A DNA stretch of 64,000 nucleotides from CAZFZT01 sp964523675 (GTDB taxonomy: Bacteria > Planctomycetota > Phycisphaerae > Phycisphaerales > SM1A02): the NCBI GenBank assembly GCA_964523675.1, contig CAZFZT010000001.1, positions 1-64,000 on the forward strand, given 5' to 3'. This document shows positions 51,662 through 62,311 of this stretch, one piece after another. The notes beneath the pieces are model-generated. The model searched no databases, was not told where the DNA came from, and worked only from the letters and a program-made list of their open reading frames with translations. Made by a program: the position numbers and the translations under genes. Positions within the stretch are counted from its first letter, which is position 1. Every line of letters starts with the position of its first letter.

Positions 51662-52699
51662 TTACAGCGCATCGGCATCGACGCGCGAGAGGACGAAGTC
51701 GAGGCGATTCACGCGCTGATTGAGATTGCCGTGAAAGCGCTTCGGTGGCTCGGTGCTACGCGGCCACATGTATCGCCATGGCCAGTAGTTGTTGCAGACT
51801 TCATAGATGTTGAAGCCGGACTCGACGAGCGGCGCAAGCACATCGCGCGGCGTCTTCTCTCGGTCGCTCCACCATGCCGGCGACAGTTCCACGAGAATCT
51901 CAACATCCTGCCGCAAGCGATCAAGACTCTTCGCAAGTCCCGATAGCACCGCATCTTCGCCCCCTTCGACGTCAATCTTGATAAGCCGGGCGCGGCTCAG
52001 GCACTCATCGCCGACCAGCTCGTGCAGCGGCGCTGCTTCGATCGTGCCATCCGATTTCATGCCGCGGTGCTGGCACGTGCTGGTGAGGCCGAGATTATGT
52101 GATGGTCCGCGATAGAGGTCGATCGTCGCAACGCGGTCGGAAGCGGCCTTGTTAATGAGGCGCATGTTGCCGGGCGTCTCATTGAGCGCCGCGTTGCGCT
52201 GCAACTGTGCGAAGATACGTGGCGACGCCTCGATAGAGATGACGTGCCCGTTCTCACCCACCTGTTCCGATGCCATGAACGAGAAGTAGCCGACGTTCGC
52301 GCCGACATCGATGAAGACGTCGCCCGGCTGGAGACGCCGGCGAAGAAACGCCGCAACATCCGGCTCCCATGCGCCAAACAAATACAAGTACGTCTGAATC
52401 ATGTCTGGCAGGTGACACTCAAGCTGATGGCCCGAAGTCGTCTCGGCTAGCGTTCTCACCGGTCCGCGCAGCAACGTGCGCAGTCGCATGTATGCCCACC
52501 ACGGCGAAAAGATAACGACGAGTACGGTCCCCAGCACCAACTTGAGCAGCGCCGGCGTCTCGCGCCGCTTCGTCTGCAGCGCGCGGATCAATCGCCGACA
52601 CACTGCATGCAGCGGTCTGGAGCGAAGTGCAGCGAGATTCGGATCACTATCAAGCTGCTCGCGCCCGAGTTCGGCCGTGTTCTTCGGTCGATTCATCAC
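51662..52699 (-). CDS. FkbM-family methyltransferase
   Basis: 345 aa. A short hydrophobic helix near 56-72 (LVLGTVLVVIFSPWWAYMRL) may tether it to the membrane. The FkbM SAM-binding motif is GDVFIDVGANVGYFSFMA, with VISIEASPRIFAQLQRN and the acidic LIKIDVEGGEDAVL. Typical substrate: a sugar hydroxyl in a surface glycan. Its ATG overlaps the GT2 stop by 4 nt, so the two are coupled and likely act on the same glycan. Confidence 0.9.
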   Translation of the reverse strand: MMNRPKNTAELGREQLDSDPNLAALRSRPLHAVCRRLIRALQTKRRETPALLKLVLGTVLVVIFSPWWAYMRLRTLLRGPVRTLAETTSGHQLECHLPDMIQTYLYLFGAWEPDVAAFLRRRLQPGDVFIDVGANVGYFSFMASEQVGENGHVISIEASPRIFAQLQRNAALNETPGNMRLINKAASDRVATIDLYRGPSHNLGLTSTCQHRGMKSDGTIEAAPLHELVGDECLSRARLIKIDVEGGEDAVLSGLAKSLDRLRQDVEILVELSPAWWSDREKTPRDVLAPLVESGFNIYEVCNNYWPWRYMWPRSTEPPKRFHGNLNQRVNRLDFVLSRVDADAL

Positions 52700-53457
52700 C
52701 GCTTGATGTACCTGCCGTAAATGCGAACAAGGTCGATCCCGACGATGAAGAAGTCGCTGTAGCGCAGTTTCGATCCCGCCACATCGCGCCAGACGAACAG
52801 CGGGTGTTCATAGATAATGTCGTGCGGCCGGGGCACGTTGTTGTTCGCCCCGGCGAGGCGCTTGGCGCGGGTGAGCCGCGCGACAAGTTCCACATCGAAG
52901 ATCCATTTCGAGATGAACGGGTCCTGAAAGATGGACCTGACCAGTTCAGTCTGTCGAAACATCTTCGCGCCGCATTGCGTGTCGTAGATCGGTACGCGAA
53001 TCACGGCCACCGCGAGCGTGGCGAAGATGCGGCCGACCCAGTGGCGAACAAGATTTCGCTTTACAGACCGCCCGAGCAGATTCACGCGAGAACCGAAGAT
53101 CATCTGAATATCATCGCGCTGATCGAGCAGATTGCGGAACACCCGAATGTCATCCAGCGGCGTCGCCAGGTCGGCGTCCCAGAACCCGGCATACGACGCG
53201 CCATCCTCGAATGCTCTCAGCATGCCAAGACGCACCGCCTCGGCCTTGCCCATGTTGCGCGGTAGACGGAGCGCGTCGAACGCCTCATTCTCGGACGCAA
53301 GTCGTTCGATCAATGTTCCGGTGTCGTCGGTCGAGCCGTCATCAACGAAAAGAAAGCGCACATCCGGCTCGCGCGCTGCGTACTCCATGAACGCGTCGGC
53401 GTCGAGGCGTTCCGCCTCGTTGTAGCAGGGAATGATGATGGTGGTTGGTGTCGCCAT
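52696..53457 (-). CDS. GT2 glycosyltransferase (dolichyl-phosphate sugar synthase type)
   Basis: 253 aa. Motifs IIIPCYNEAERL at the N-terminus, VDDGSTDDT, DADLATPLDDI (the DxD metal site) and a QCGAKMFR region late in the domain. No transmembrane anchor at the C-terminus. Transfers a sugar from a nucleotide donor to polyprenyl phosphate, which would feed the GT-C enzyme at 46097; that link is an inference. ATG 53457. Coupled to the FkbM gene. Confidence 0.9.
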   Translation of the reverse strand: MATPTTIIIPCYNEAERLDADAFMEYAAREPDVRFLFVDDGSTDDTGTLIERLASENEAFDALRLPRNMGKAEAVRLGMLRAFEDGASYAGFWDADLATPLDDIRVFRNLLDQRDDIQMIFGSRVNLLGRSVKRNLVRHWVGRIFATLAVAVIRVPIYDTQCGAKMFRQTELVRSIFQDPFISKWIFDVELVARLTRAKRLAGANNNVPRPHDIIYEHPLFVWRDVAGSKLRYSDFFIVGIDLVRIYGRYIKR

Positions 53458-53538
53458 AAGCCGGTTGAGACGGGCGTCGATGATACGACGGCACCGCTTT
53501 ATCGGCTCAATACGACGCCGCGCTGCGGGATGTGCGAA

Positions 53539-54618
53539 TCAGGATACGGCGGTGCGGCGTTCGTGCGAGGCCGCAAGCGGCTGCGTTGCCAAATCCAGCG
53601 CGAGTTCGATCGCGGCGGTCATCGATCCAGCACTCGCCTTGTTTCGCCCGGCAATGTTGAAAGCCGTGCCGTGGTCGGGACTCGTGCGAATGATCGGCAG
53701 GCCGATGGTCCAGTTGACTGCCTTGTCCCAACCGAGCAACTTGACCGGAATCAGGCCCTGATCGTGGTACATCGCGACCACCAGGTCATATTCCCCGGCA
53801 GCTGCGTCAATGAAAATCGTGTCGGCCGGGAACGGGCCACGCGCATCGATCCCCGCATCGCGTGCCACATTAATCGCCGGTTCGATCAGCCGGTGCTCTT
53901 CATCGCCGAACTGACCCGCTTCTCCGGCATGTGGGTTGAGTCCCGTCACCGCGATGCGCGGCTTCGTGATGCCCAACCGCTTACATGCGTCGTTGCCCAA
54001 GTCAATCGGATCGAACACGCGGCCGATCGTGAGCAGATTGCGAATCTCCATGAGCGGCACGTGCGTCGTGGCAAGAACGACCTTCAAGCGGGGCGAGACG
54101 AACATCATCGCATGGCGTTTGACTTTCGTCCGATGAGCAAGAAGCTCAGTGTGGCCCGGCCAGTTGAAACCGGCCATCTGCCACGATTCCTTGCTGATCG
54201 GCCCAGTGACAATGGCATCAAGCCGGCGCACATCACCGGGCTCGCGCATCGCATCGCTGAGCGCCTCTTCGACGAACGTTTTCGACGCGAACCCGCCGCC
54301 TTTGGACGGTTCGCGCGGCGAACGCAGCAGGCCGTCGAACTCATCAAAATCCAGCACCACAACGTTGTCGGTGATCGCGCGGTGGGTTCGGCTTGAATCG
54401 TGCTGCACGCGGAACCAGAACGGATCAAGTTCCTGCTGATCAGCTTCGTAGGTGAGCAGCTCGTTGAGGCCATAAATCACGAAGCGGGCTCGTCGCCTGA
54501 GGTGCGGGTCGGAAAGCGCTTTGAGCAGCACCTCTGGGCCGATGCCCGCAGGATCGCCCATCGTGACGCCAATAGTCGGCTTCGCGTGCTCATGTGCAGA
54601 ATGGGCAGGTGTGGACAT
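53539..54618 (-). CDS. pdxA: 4-hydroxythreonine-4-phosphate dehydrogenase
   Basis: 359 aa. Part of DXP-dependent pyridoxal-phosphate synthesis. TIGVTMGDPAGIGPEV at the N-terminus; the metal/substrate His set in TGPISKESWQMAGFNWPGHTE, GLNPHAGEAGQFGDEE and MYHDQGLIPVKLLG is present. The last about 15 residues (LAASHERRTAVS and just before) are encoded by a copy of the GCCGCTTGCGGC repeat, so this tail is probably acquired. ATG 54618. Confidence 0.95.
   Translation of the reverse strand: MSTPAHSAHEHAKPTIGVTMGDPAGIGPEVLLKALSDPHLRRRARFVIYGLNELLTYEADQQELDPFWFRVQHDSSRTHRAITDNVVVLDFDEFDGLLRSPREPSKGGGFASKTFVEEALSDAMREPGDVRRLDAIVTGPISKESWQMAGFNWPGHTELLAHRTKVKRHAMMFVSPRLKVVLATTHVPLMEIRNLLTIGRVFDPIDLGNDACKRLGITKPRIAVTGLNPHAGEAGQFGDEEHRLIEPAINVARDAGIDARGPFPADTIFIDAAAGEYDLVVAMYHDQGLIPVKLLGWDKAVNWTIGLPIIRTSPDHGTAFNIAGRNKASAGSMTAAIELALDLATQPLAASHERRTAVS
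53565..53585. repeat. GCCGCTTGCGGC repeat copy inside the pdxA C-terminus
   Basis: GCGAGGCCGCAAGCGGCTGC lies in this interval on the plus strand, matching the element at 30251-30268 with one mismatch and an inserted G. Codes for QPLAASH-like residues in PdxA. Confidence 0.5.
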
Positions 54619-54809
54619 CCGTTCATCTTAGGTGTGCCATAGACGTGAATCACGCTGAGGACCTGTTCTCCTTGATGGCAGTGATCGAGCAATAGCCACG
54701 TGGCGGAAGCCCGCGGTTGGGGTGCAGGTTTGCCGCGCTGGCGATTAACGGCTGTCGGCACGCGGCTATTCTGTATGCTTCCACTCGCTGCGCCTCTTTC
54801 TTCACAGTC

Positions 54810-55307
54810 ATGATCTCACTCATCGTCGCCATGTCGGAGAATCGCGTGATTGGCAAGGATGGCACGCTGCCATGGCACTTGCCGGGCGATCTTGCGCACT
54901 TCAAGAAGACCACGATGGGCCGGCCGGTCATCATGGGGCGCAAGACGTTCGAGTCAATGAAGGGGCCGCTGCCGGGTCGGGTCAACATCGTGGTGACGCG
55001 CAATCACACGTACAGACCGGAAGGTGCGATCGCCGTGCATGACCTGCGCGATGCAATCAAGCGCGCAGAGGAACTTGCCAGCGATGGCGGCGAACTCTTT
55101 ATCCTCGGCGGCGCGGAGATCTATCGCCAGGTCCTGCCGCTCGCGGATCGAATGTACATCACGCATGTTCACACGACGGTCGAAGGCGATACGTATTTTC
55201 CCGAGTTCGACGCTTCGCACTGGCGGATCACCGAAGAAAGCAGTCACAAAGCGGATCAGCGGAACGCGCACGACTTCACCATTGGAACCTATGAGCGCGG
55301 CAGGTAG
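54810..55307 (+). CDS. folA: Dihydrofolate reductase
   Basis: 165 aa. Reduces dihydrofolate to tetrahydrofolate. ISLIVAMSENRVIGKDGTLPWHLPGDL at the N-terminus (split here as SLIVAMSENRVIGKDG and LPWHLPGDLAHF), GRPVIMGRKTFESM and FILGGAEIYRQVLPLADRMY are family hallmarks. ATG 54810 gives the classic MISLIVA start. It complements ThyA (15899), which consumes methylene-tetrahydrofolate. purC follows 109 nt downstream on the same strand. Confidence 0.95.
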   Translation: MISLIVAMSENRVIGKDGTLPWHLPGDLAHFKKTTMGRPVIMGRKTFESMKGPLPGRVNIVVTRNHTYRPEGAIAVHDLRDAIKRAEELASDGGELFILGGAEIYRQVLPLADRMYITHVHTTVEGDTYFPEFDASHWRITEESSHKADQRNAHDFTIGTYERGR

Positions 55308-55416
55308 GAGAAGCGCTGAGGGCTTTGCAACTCGAAGTCCAGCTATGGCAGGTTGCTGTTCGGATCGGGCGGTATTCAGGTCCGAATCGCGGCGACCGGC
55401 GCGGTACACTTTCACC

Positions 55417-56379
55417 ATGCAGATGACACAACGTGAGACGGATAAAGCCGTCTATCAGACGAATCTATCGCTCGCCGGTCGGCGGCAGGGCAAAGTTCGG
55501 GACATCTACCAGACGCCTGCTTCGGAGACTTCGCCGCCACGTGTGTTGATCGTCGCCACCGATCGAGTCAGCGCGTTTGATGTGGTGCTGCCGACGCCGG
55601 TGCCGGGCAAAGGGCGGTTGCTCACCGAGATCAGCACGAACTGGTTCTCGTTCATTCGCAGGTTGAACCTGATCGGCGATCACCTGATCTCAACTGAGCC
55701 AGAGGATGTGGCCGGCCTGCCGCGCGAGCAGTATGACGAAGTGCGCGGCCGCATGATGCTCGGCCGAGTCGCGAAGGTGATTCCTGTCGAGTTCGTCGTG
55801 CGCGGTTATCTTGCCGGCTCCGGATGGAATGAATACAGGCAGTCTCAAAGTGTGTGCGGCGTGAAACTGCCTGCCGGGCTGCGGCAGTGCGATCAGTTGC
55901 CGCAGCCAATCTTCACGCCCGCGACCAAGGCCGATGTCGGTCACGATGAGAACATCGACTTCGATCGCGCGGCTGAGATAGCAGGGCGCGAAGTGATGGA
56001 GCGTTTGCGCGAGGTTTCGATTGCGATCTACAACGCCGGTGCCGAGCATGCAAGGTCGCGCGGCATCATTCTGGCAGATACGAAGTTCGAGTTCGGATAT
56101 GCGCTTGATGAGAAGGGCAACCAGACTGACGAGATCATTCTGATCGATGAAGTGCTCACGCCGGATTCATCACGTTTCTGGCCGGCTGACGTGTATGAAC
56201 CGGGTCGCGATCAGGAGAGTTTCGATAAGCAATACGTGCGGAATTATCTGTTGGGGTTGGTGGCTGCGGGGAAGTGGGATAAGACGTCGCCCGGGCCGGA
56301 GTTGCCAGCTGAGATTGTGCGAAATACATTGGCGCGGTACCGCGAAGCGCGGGACAGGTTGTTCTCGTCAACGCGGTAG
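55417..56379 (+). CDS. purC: SAICAR synthetase (phosphoribosylaminoimidazole-succinocarboxamide synthase)
   Basis: 320 aa, normal for the larger bacterial/fungal type. Condenses CAIR with aspartate in purine synthesis. RRQGKVRDIY, VATDRVSAFDVVLPTPVPGKG, VEFVVRGYLAGSGWNEY, PIFTPATKADVGHDENI and DEVLTPDSSRFWP are all conserved. ATG 55417 matches the family start; the open frame upstream in folA is incidental. Confidence 0.96.
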   Translation: MQMTQRETDKAVYQTNLSLAGRRQGKVRDIYQTPASETSPPRVLIVATDRVSAFDVVLPTPVPGKGRLLTEISTNWFSFIRRLNLIGDHLISTEPEDVAGLPREQYDEVRGRMMLGRVAKVIPVEFVVRGYLAGSGWNEYRQSQSVCGVKLPAGLRQCDQLPQPIFTPATKADVGHDENIDFDRAAEIAGREVMERLREVSIAIYNAGAEHARSRGIILADTKFEFGYALDEKGNQTDEIILIDEVLTPDSSRFWPADVYEPGRDQESFDKQYVRNYLLGLVAAGKWDKTSPGPELPAEIVRNTLARYREARDRLFSSTR

Positions 56380-56415
56380 TGCGTACCGGTTCGATTGCAG
56401 CGGAACTGAAACGTG

Positions 56416-57258
56416 ATGAGCCCGCAGTCTGCAAAAATCTGTGTGGTCTGTGGCGAAGATTGCTCACATTCGCCGCGCGTGAAAGATCCTCGCGGCCGGT
56501 ATTACTGCAAGCCGTGCTATGAATCGGCGCGCCAGGGCGGCAAGGAACACAGCCGGCGTCATGACGACGAGGATGAGCGGACAACGTCATCAAACTGGGG
56601 CGGCTCACTACTTGATGATCTCGATGCGGAGGAGAGCAGTGCCGCATCCGGCAAGTGCCCCGAATGTGATGCAGCGCTGGAACCGGGCGCGGTGCTGTGC
56701 GTGAACTGCGGCTACATCCTCAAGGCGGGCAAGCACATCAAGTCCGAAATCATTACCGATGAGGGTGCAGATCCGGCCGAGGCAGATGAGCCGCGATCGA
56801 AGTGGCCGATTGTGGTCGGCATCTTTTCGCTGATCTTCGCGGTATTCGGCGTTCTGGTGTACGGCGCAGGTTCATTCATGGCGTTGAAGAGCAGTCCGGC
56901 GGAGGCAGGCGGACCGCTTGTGTGGGCATTGGGCATCGTGTTGCAGCCGATTCTGCTTGTGCTGAGCATCGGCCTTGGCGCCGTTGCGACCATGCTCATG
57001 AAGCGACGCGCCGCTGGAGCAGTATGGCTGTGGCGGTGGTCATGGGCCAAAGCGATCGCATCCCTTGCGTACGGAGCTTTCGTCGCCATGCAGATCTCCT
57101 CCGCGACCGATTTGCCGGATGAAGTGCGCTCTGTCGTTGCGATCGGGACGGCGATCATTGTGCCGCTGGTGCTGCTCTGGATGCTCTTCTGGCCGGTATT
57201 TCTTCTGCCTTGGCTTCGGCGGACGCGAGTGCGCGAAGAAGTCGCGCAGTGGACCTGA
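56416..57258 (+). CDS. Zinc-ribbon membrane protein of unknown function
   Basis: 280 aa. The N-terminal 55 residues hold paired cysteines (CVVCGEDCS and YYCKPCYE). A second ribbon follows near 80-100 (CPECDAALEPGAVLCVNCGY). Then four hydrophobic segments fill about 130-275. A DUF4190-like architecture is possible. Zinc binding is predicted from the CxxC pairs; role unknown. ATG 56416 or the GTG three nt earlier is the start. Close after purC, 36 nt. Confidence 0.75.
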   Translation: MSPQSAKICVVCGEDCSHSPRVKDPRGRYYCKPCYESARQGGKEHSRRHDDEDERTTSSNWGGSLLDDLDAEESSAASGKCPECDAALEPGAVLCVNCGYILKAGKHIKSEIITDEGADPAEADEPRSKWPIVVGIFSLIFAVFGVLVYGAGSFMALKSSPAEAGGPLVWALGIVLQPILLVLSIGLGAVATMLMKRRAAGAVWLWRWSWAKAIASLAYGAFVAMQISSATDLPDEVRSVVAIGTAIIVPLVLLWMLFWPVFLLPWLRRTRVREEVAQWT

Positions 57259-57316
57259 CTTCGCCTTCGTGACGGAGATGAAGCCAAAGTGGCTGGAGAA
57301 AAATGGCTTCTCGGGC

Positions 57317-57361
57317 TTGACTTTCAGCAAAGTCCGCCGCATACTATGGAAGACCTAGTAT
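57317..57361 (+). promoter_or_regulatory. Promoter and operator of the padR-HAAS operon
   Basis: TTGACT (57317-57322), 17-nt spacer, CATACT (57340-57345). The inverted repeat ATACTA...TAGTAT (57341-57346 and 57356-57361) overlaps the -10 and the likely transcription start, the expected place for a PadR operator that represses its own gene. Confidence 0.55.
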
Positions 57362-57415
57362 CATTGTCCATTGAGATCGATCGCCCTTACCTCTTACCGC
57401 TCATCAGGGGTATCT

Positions 57416-57784
57416 ATGCGAATAGAGCGCGAATTGATGAAAGGTGCTGGCCCTTTGGCGGTGCTGGAACTGCTTGAACGCCGACCTATGTACGGCTGGG
57501 AACTCATTGAGCAATTGGCGACCAAAGCGGGTGCCGTACTCAAGACGGGTCAATCGACGCTGTACCCAATGCTCTACAACCTTGAGGCCAAGGGGTTCAT
57601 CCGCGCGACCTGGCGCGACGCTGACTCGGGGCGGCAGCGCAAGTACTACGCGCTCACAGCCAAGGGGAAGAAACGCCTGAGTACGGAGATGAAACAGTGG
57701 CGAGCGGTGGCAGGGGCGATGAGCGCGATCGGCGCTTTGCCCGGCACTGAAGGTGAAGCCGCTGCGAAGGGAGCAATCGCATGA
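57416..57784 (+). CDS. PadR-family transcriptional regulator
   Basis: 122 aa. Winged-helix repressor: GAGPLAVLELLERRPMYGWELIEQL is the DNA-recognition part (read in pieces: GPLAVLELL and YGWELIEQL), STLYPMLYNLEAKGFI and the wing RKYYALTAKGKKRL follow, then a short dimerisation helix. ATG 57416. It overlaps the next gene by 4 nt (ATGA) and very likely represses the pair via the TAGTAT/ATACTA site upstream. Confidence 0.93.
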   Translation: MRIERELMKGAGPLAVLELLERRPMYGWELIEQLATKAGAVLKTGQSTLYPMLYNLEAKGFIRATWRDADSGRQRKYYALTAKGKKRLSTEMKQWRAVAGAMSAIGALPGTEGEAAAKGAIA

Positions 57785-59610
57785 GCGGGCGCGGCCCACG
57801 ATCTTCTGATTCACGTGGTCTCTTTGCGCGGGCAGCACACACGCCGATGCGCGATTTCGCCCGCCTGCGCATCACCGGCCGGCTTGACATTGCGCAGATG
57901 ATCGAAGAAGCCGAACTTCCCGCTTCGCTCGGCTCGATTGTGATGCAAGTTGTTCGGCGGACGCGGCTCTGGCGCATTGAGAGAGCCGATGTCGCGCGGG
58001 AATTGATTGCCCACTTTGCCGACGGTCTTGAAGCCGGCGCTTCGGCCGAGCAACTCGTGCGTGACTTCGGCGATACGCAGCAAGCCGCTGTGCTCATTCG
58101 ACGCGCGAAGAAACGCAACCGTCCCGCATGGTGGAACACGGCCCGTTATGGCATGTACGGCTTCGGCTTCCTGCTGCTCACATACGCCGCGTTGGTCGCT
58201 TACTTTGTGCTCGATCGGCCGCAGGTCATGCATGACTATGTTGCCGACATCAACGCGGTAGCGGCATCAGCAACCCCTGAGGAACGCGGCTGGCCGTTGT
58301 ATCGGGAGGGGCTGCTTGCACTTGAGCCGGTGCCTGAAGAATTGCAAGATCACTGGCCGCATCCGCCGGAAGAATTGTGGCCGATTGCAGCAGAGTATCT
58401 GGAACGCAACAGTGAATCGCTCGACCTCTTTCGCCGGGCTGCAAGAAGGCCTGCGATGGGGCTGACCATCGGTTGTGAGGTCGCGCCGGAGGATCAGCCG
58501 CTCTGGCCTGACATGAAGTCGGACTGTGGCAGTGACGGCCTCATTGCAGTCATCATGCCCCACGTCGCAAAGATGCGCGAAATCGCCCGGTTGTTGGAGG
58601 TGGACAATAAACGGGCGGCGATGGATGGCGATGCTGAGATCGTGTACGCGAACCTCGTCACCATGTTGCGCCTTCCGACGCATCTCAAGGAGCATCCAGT
58701 GCTCATCTGCGACCTGGTGGCCTTCGCTGTGCTTGATCTGGCACTCAAGGTGATCGGCGAGCAGTTGCGCGACAACCCGCAGTTGTTTACGGACGATGCA
58801 CTTGTGGCACTCGCACATGAGATCAGCAGCGCGGCAGGCGAAAGAACGTTGCGCATGCAGTTTGAAGGCGAACGTATGTTCTTCGCCGACTGGCTTCAGC
58901 GCAACTTCACCGATGATGGCGAGGGCGGCGGGAAATTGTCGCCGCACGGTCTGCGGAGTCTGGCGATGCTGGATTCGGGGTATTTCGATCTCGCCGACAC
59001 TGAAATGCCGCTGAGCACGTACCTCGCAGCGCCTGTCGCTGGCTTCATCGTGGGCAACCGCCGTGACCAAATGGCGAAGTACGATGCGTTCTATGCAATG
59101 TTGGTCGAGGAAGCAGCAAAGCCGCTTTGGCAGCGGACCTATGCCGACTCCCCGGACCAGCGCGTTCAAGAGCTCGAGATGTCGATGATCCTGCGACTGC
59201 GATACTTGCCCATCGTTGTGCTGATGCCGGCCCTGTCGAATGCAAGCATAAAGCCGCATCAGGTCGCACAGCATCGCGACGGGATTCTGACGGCGATTGC
59301 GCTGGAGTTGTATCGGCGGCGGCATGGCAAGTGGCCAACGTCACTTGACGATCTGACGCCGCAATACCTGCCGCAGGTTCCGATTGATCGCTTCGACGGG
59401 AAACCGCTTCGTTATGTCGTTCGCGAAGGGCGGCCGATTCTCTACTCCATCGGCACGAATCACAAAGATGATGGCGGGGTTGCGGCACTCGACCAGAATG
59501 ACGTACCGCAACCGACCGCAGCATCACGATGGATGTCGGCCGAATCCGCCGTAGTGCGCGGTTCATCGGTGCCGCAAGGCGATTGGATTCTTTGGTCTCG
59601 CGAGAGGTAG
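57781..59610 (+). CDS. HAAS-domain membrane protein with pseudopilin-like C-terminus
   Basis: 609 aa. The N-terminal stretch with ELIAHFADGLEAGASAEQLV and GDTQQAAVLIRRAKK resembles the HAAS domain, usually encoded next to PadR regulators. One membrane helix follows at about 125-145 (MYGFGFLLLTYAALVAYFV). A long globular region, then GKWPTSLDDLTPQYLPQVP and DRFDGKPLRYV near the end, a pattern common in Planctomycete proteins related to type II secretion pseudopilin (T2SS-G) tails. Function unknown. ATG 57781 is coupled to padR. Confidence 0.8.
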   Translation: MSGRGPRSSDSRGLFARAAHTPMRDFARLRITGRLDIAQMIEEAELPASLGSIVMQVVRRTRLWRIERADVARELIAHFADGLEAGASAEQLVRDFGDTQQAAVLIRRAKKRNRPAWWNTARYGMYGFGFLLLTYAALVAYFVLDRPQVMHDYVADINAVAASATPEERGWPLYREGLLALEPVPEELQDHWPHPPEELWPIAAEYLERNSESLDLFRRAARRPAMGLTIGCEVAPEDQPLWPDMKSDCGSDGLIAVIMPHVAKMREIARLLEVDNKRAAMDGDAEIVYANLVTMLRLPTHLKEHPVLICDLVAFAVLDLALKVIGEQLRDNPQLFTDDALVALAHEISSAAGERTLRMQFEGERMFFADWLQRNFTDDGEGGGKLSPHGLRSLAMLDSGYFDLADTEMPLSTYLAAPVAGFIVGNRRDQMAKYDAFYAMLVEEAAKPLWQRTYADSPDQRVQELEMSMILRLRYLPIVVLMPALSNASIKPHQVAQHRDGILTAIALELYRRRHGKWPTSLDDLTPQYLPQVPIDRFDGKPLRYVVREGRPILYSIGTNHKDDGGVAALDQNDVPQPTAASRWMSAESAVVRGSSVPQGDWILWSRER

Positions 59611-59611
59611 G

Positions 59612-59698
59612 CGAAGGGGCAGAGGGGCGAGGGATGCCTTGCCTACAGCCGGCCTACAGCCGGCCAACAGCCAACAGCCAACAGCCAACAGCCCGCCG
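59612..59698. repeat. Tandem short-period repeats before guaB
   Basis: A G-rich tract with GGGGCAGAG-like units (59612-59634), then CTACAGCCGG units, then four exact copies of AACAGCC (59666-59693, 7-nt period). No inverted partner nearby. It lies just before the guaB promoter. Confidence 0.7.
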
Positions 59699-59714
59699 AC
59701 TTACCGTTTGAGTC

Positions 59715-61338
<1,624 letters not shown>

Positions 61339-61521
61339 ATTGCTAGCAGCTAGTCCACAGGTCCATAGATCCTCGAAACCATACCGTTGATCTGGCAACC
61401 TGCAGTAGTCGGCCCTGCCGCCGTGGCTTCAACGGCGGGTGTTTGAAACATCCACATCTCTTCATTGCCGGATTAGACTTCCACGGCAGCTCAAACTGCA
61501 AGCACGTCGTTGAAGGCCGGC

Positions 61522-61527
61522 TATAAT
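61522..61527 (+). promoter_or_regulatory. Perfect -10 hexamer upstream of efp
   Basis: TATAAT at 61522-61527; no good -35 at 16-18 nt upstream. AGGAAG at 61549-61554 is the ribosome site seven nt before the efp ATG at 61562. Confidence 0.55.
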
Positions 61528-61561
61528 GCCCGCTTCGCATTAATCAGCAGGAAGCCTTTCT

Positions 61562-62119
61562 ATGAAATCCACCGATCTGCGGCCGGGCATGGCCATTAAA
61601 CTCGACGGCAATCTCTTTGTCATCACCCAGTTCCAGCATGTGACGCCGGGCAACCTGCGCGCGTTCGTGCAGGTGAAGATCAAGAATCTGAACAACGGCT
61701 CGATCATCGAGAAGCGGCTGCGCTCCGGCGAGGACATTGAGCGGATCGATCTCGATCGCCGGACGATGGAGTACCTCTATTCCGATGCTTCGGGTCCAGT
61801 CTTCATGGACAATGAATCGTTCGAGCAGGTGACGCTCGATAAGGAACTTGCCGCGGATTACATGCCCTATGTGAAGCCGAACACACAGATTACGGTGCTG
61901 TTCGCCGACGGCAACCCGGTGTCGATCGAGTTGCCGCCGACGGTTGACTTGGAGGTCACCGACACGCCGCCCGGCATCAAGGGAGCGACAGCGACGAATC
62001 AACTCAAGGAAGCCACGCTGGAGACGGGATTGAAAACGCGCGTTCCGCCGTTCATTGAGATCGGCGAAGTTGTGCGCATCAGCACAGCAGACGGCTCGTA
62101 CAATTCAAGGGCGAATTGA
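61562..62119 (+). CDS. efp: Elongation factor P with Asn at the usual modified-Lys position
   Basis: 185 aa, normal EF-P length. Relieves ribosome stalling at proline runs. Three OB-type domains: KOW-like N-domain (1-65), central domain with VEYLY-like MEYLYSDASGPVFMDN, and C-domain with SYNSRAN end. In the N-domain loop VTPGNLRAF, Asn31 replaces the Lys34 that EpmA modifies in E. coli; Arg33 lies two residues later. The loop is therefore either unmodified or modified differently. Ribosome site AGGAAG and a -10 TATAAT lie upstream. Confidence 0.93.
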   Translation: MKSTDLRPGMAIKLDGNLFVITQFQHVTPGNLRAFVQVKIKNLNNGSIIEKRLRSGEDIERIDLDRRTMEYLYSDASGPVFMDNESFEQVTLDKELAADYMPYVKPNTQITVLFADGNPVSIELPPTVDLEVTDTPPGIKGATATNQLKEATLETGLKTRVPPFIEIGEVVRISTADGSYNSRAN

Positions 62120-62182
62120 TGCGTCCGAGAGGATGGCGGCTTGGATGTGGAGTGCGATTCGACCTCATCGCTCAAACGAGAA

Positions 62183-62216
62183 GCCCACGGCCGGGAAGAC
62201 CGTGGGCCTTATTCTT
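62183..62216. terminator. Bidirectional intrinsic terminator between efp and tRNA-Ala(CGC)
   Basis: Stem GCCCACGG (62183-62190) / CCGTGGGC (62200-62207), 9-nt loop. CTTATTCTT follows on the plus strand and TTCTCGTTT on the minus strand, so it can end both convergent transcripts. Confidence 0.8.
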
Positions 62217-62238
62217 CAAGGCGCGGATGCCGTGATAG

Positions 62239-62311
62239 TGGAGCAGATGAGACTCGAACTCACAACCTCCTCGATGCGACCGAGGCGCTCTCCCAATTGA
62301 GCTACTGCCCC
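62239..62311 (-). tRNA. tRNA-Ala (anticodon CGC)
   Basis: 73 nt. Acceptor GGGGCAG pairs with CTGCTCC, with A discriminator. Anticodon stem CCTCG/CGAGG encloses loop GTCGCAT, so the anticodon at positions 34-36 is CGC, reading GCG. T-arm GTGAG-TTCGAGT-CTCAT. CCA not encoded. Second alanine tRNA of the window (the other is GGC). Confidence 0.95.

Noticed and set aside
59666..59693. Possible CRISPR array from the AACAGCC repeats
   Set aside because: Units are 7 nt, contiguous and without spacers, and no cas genes are near.
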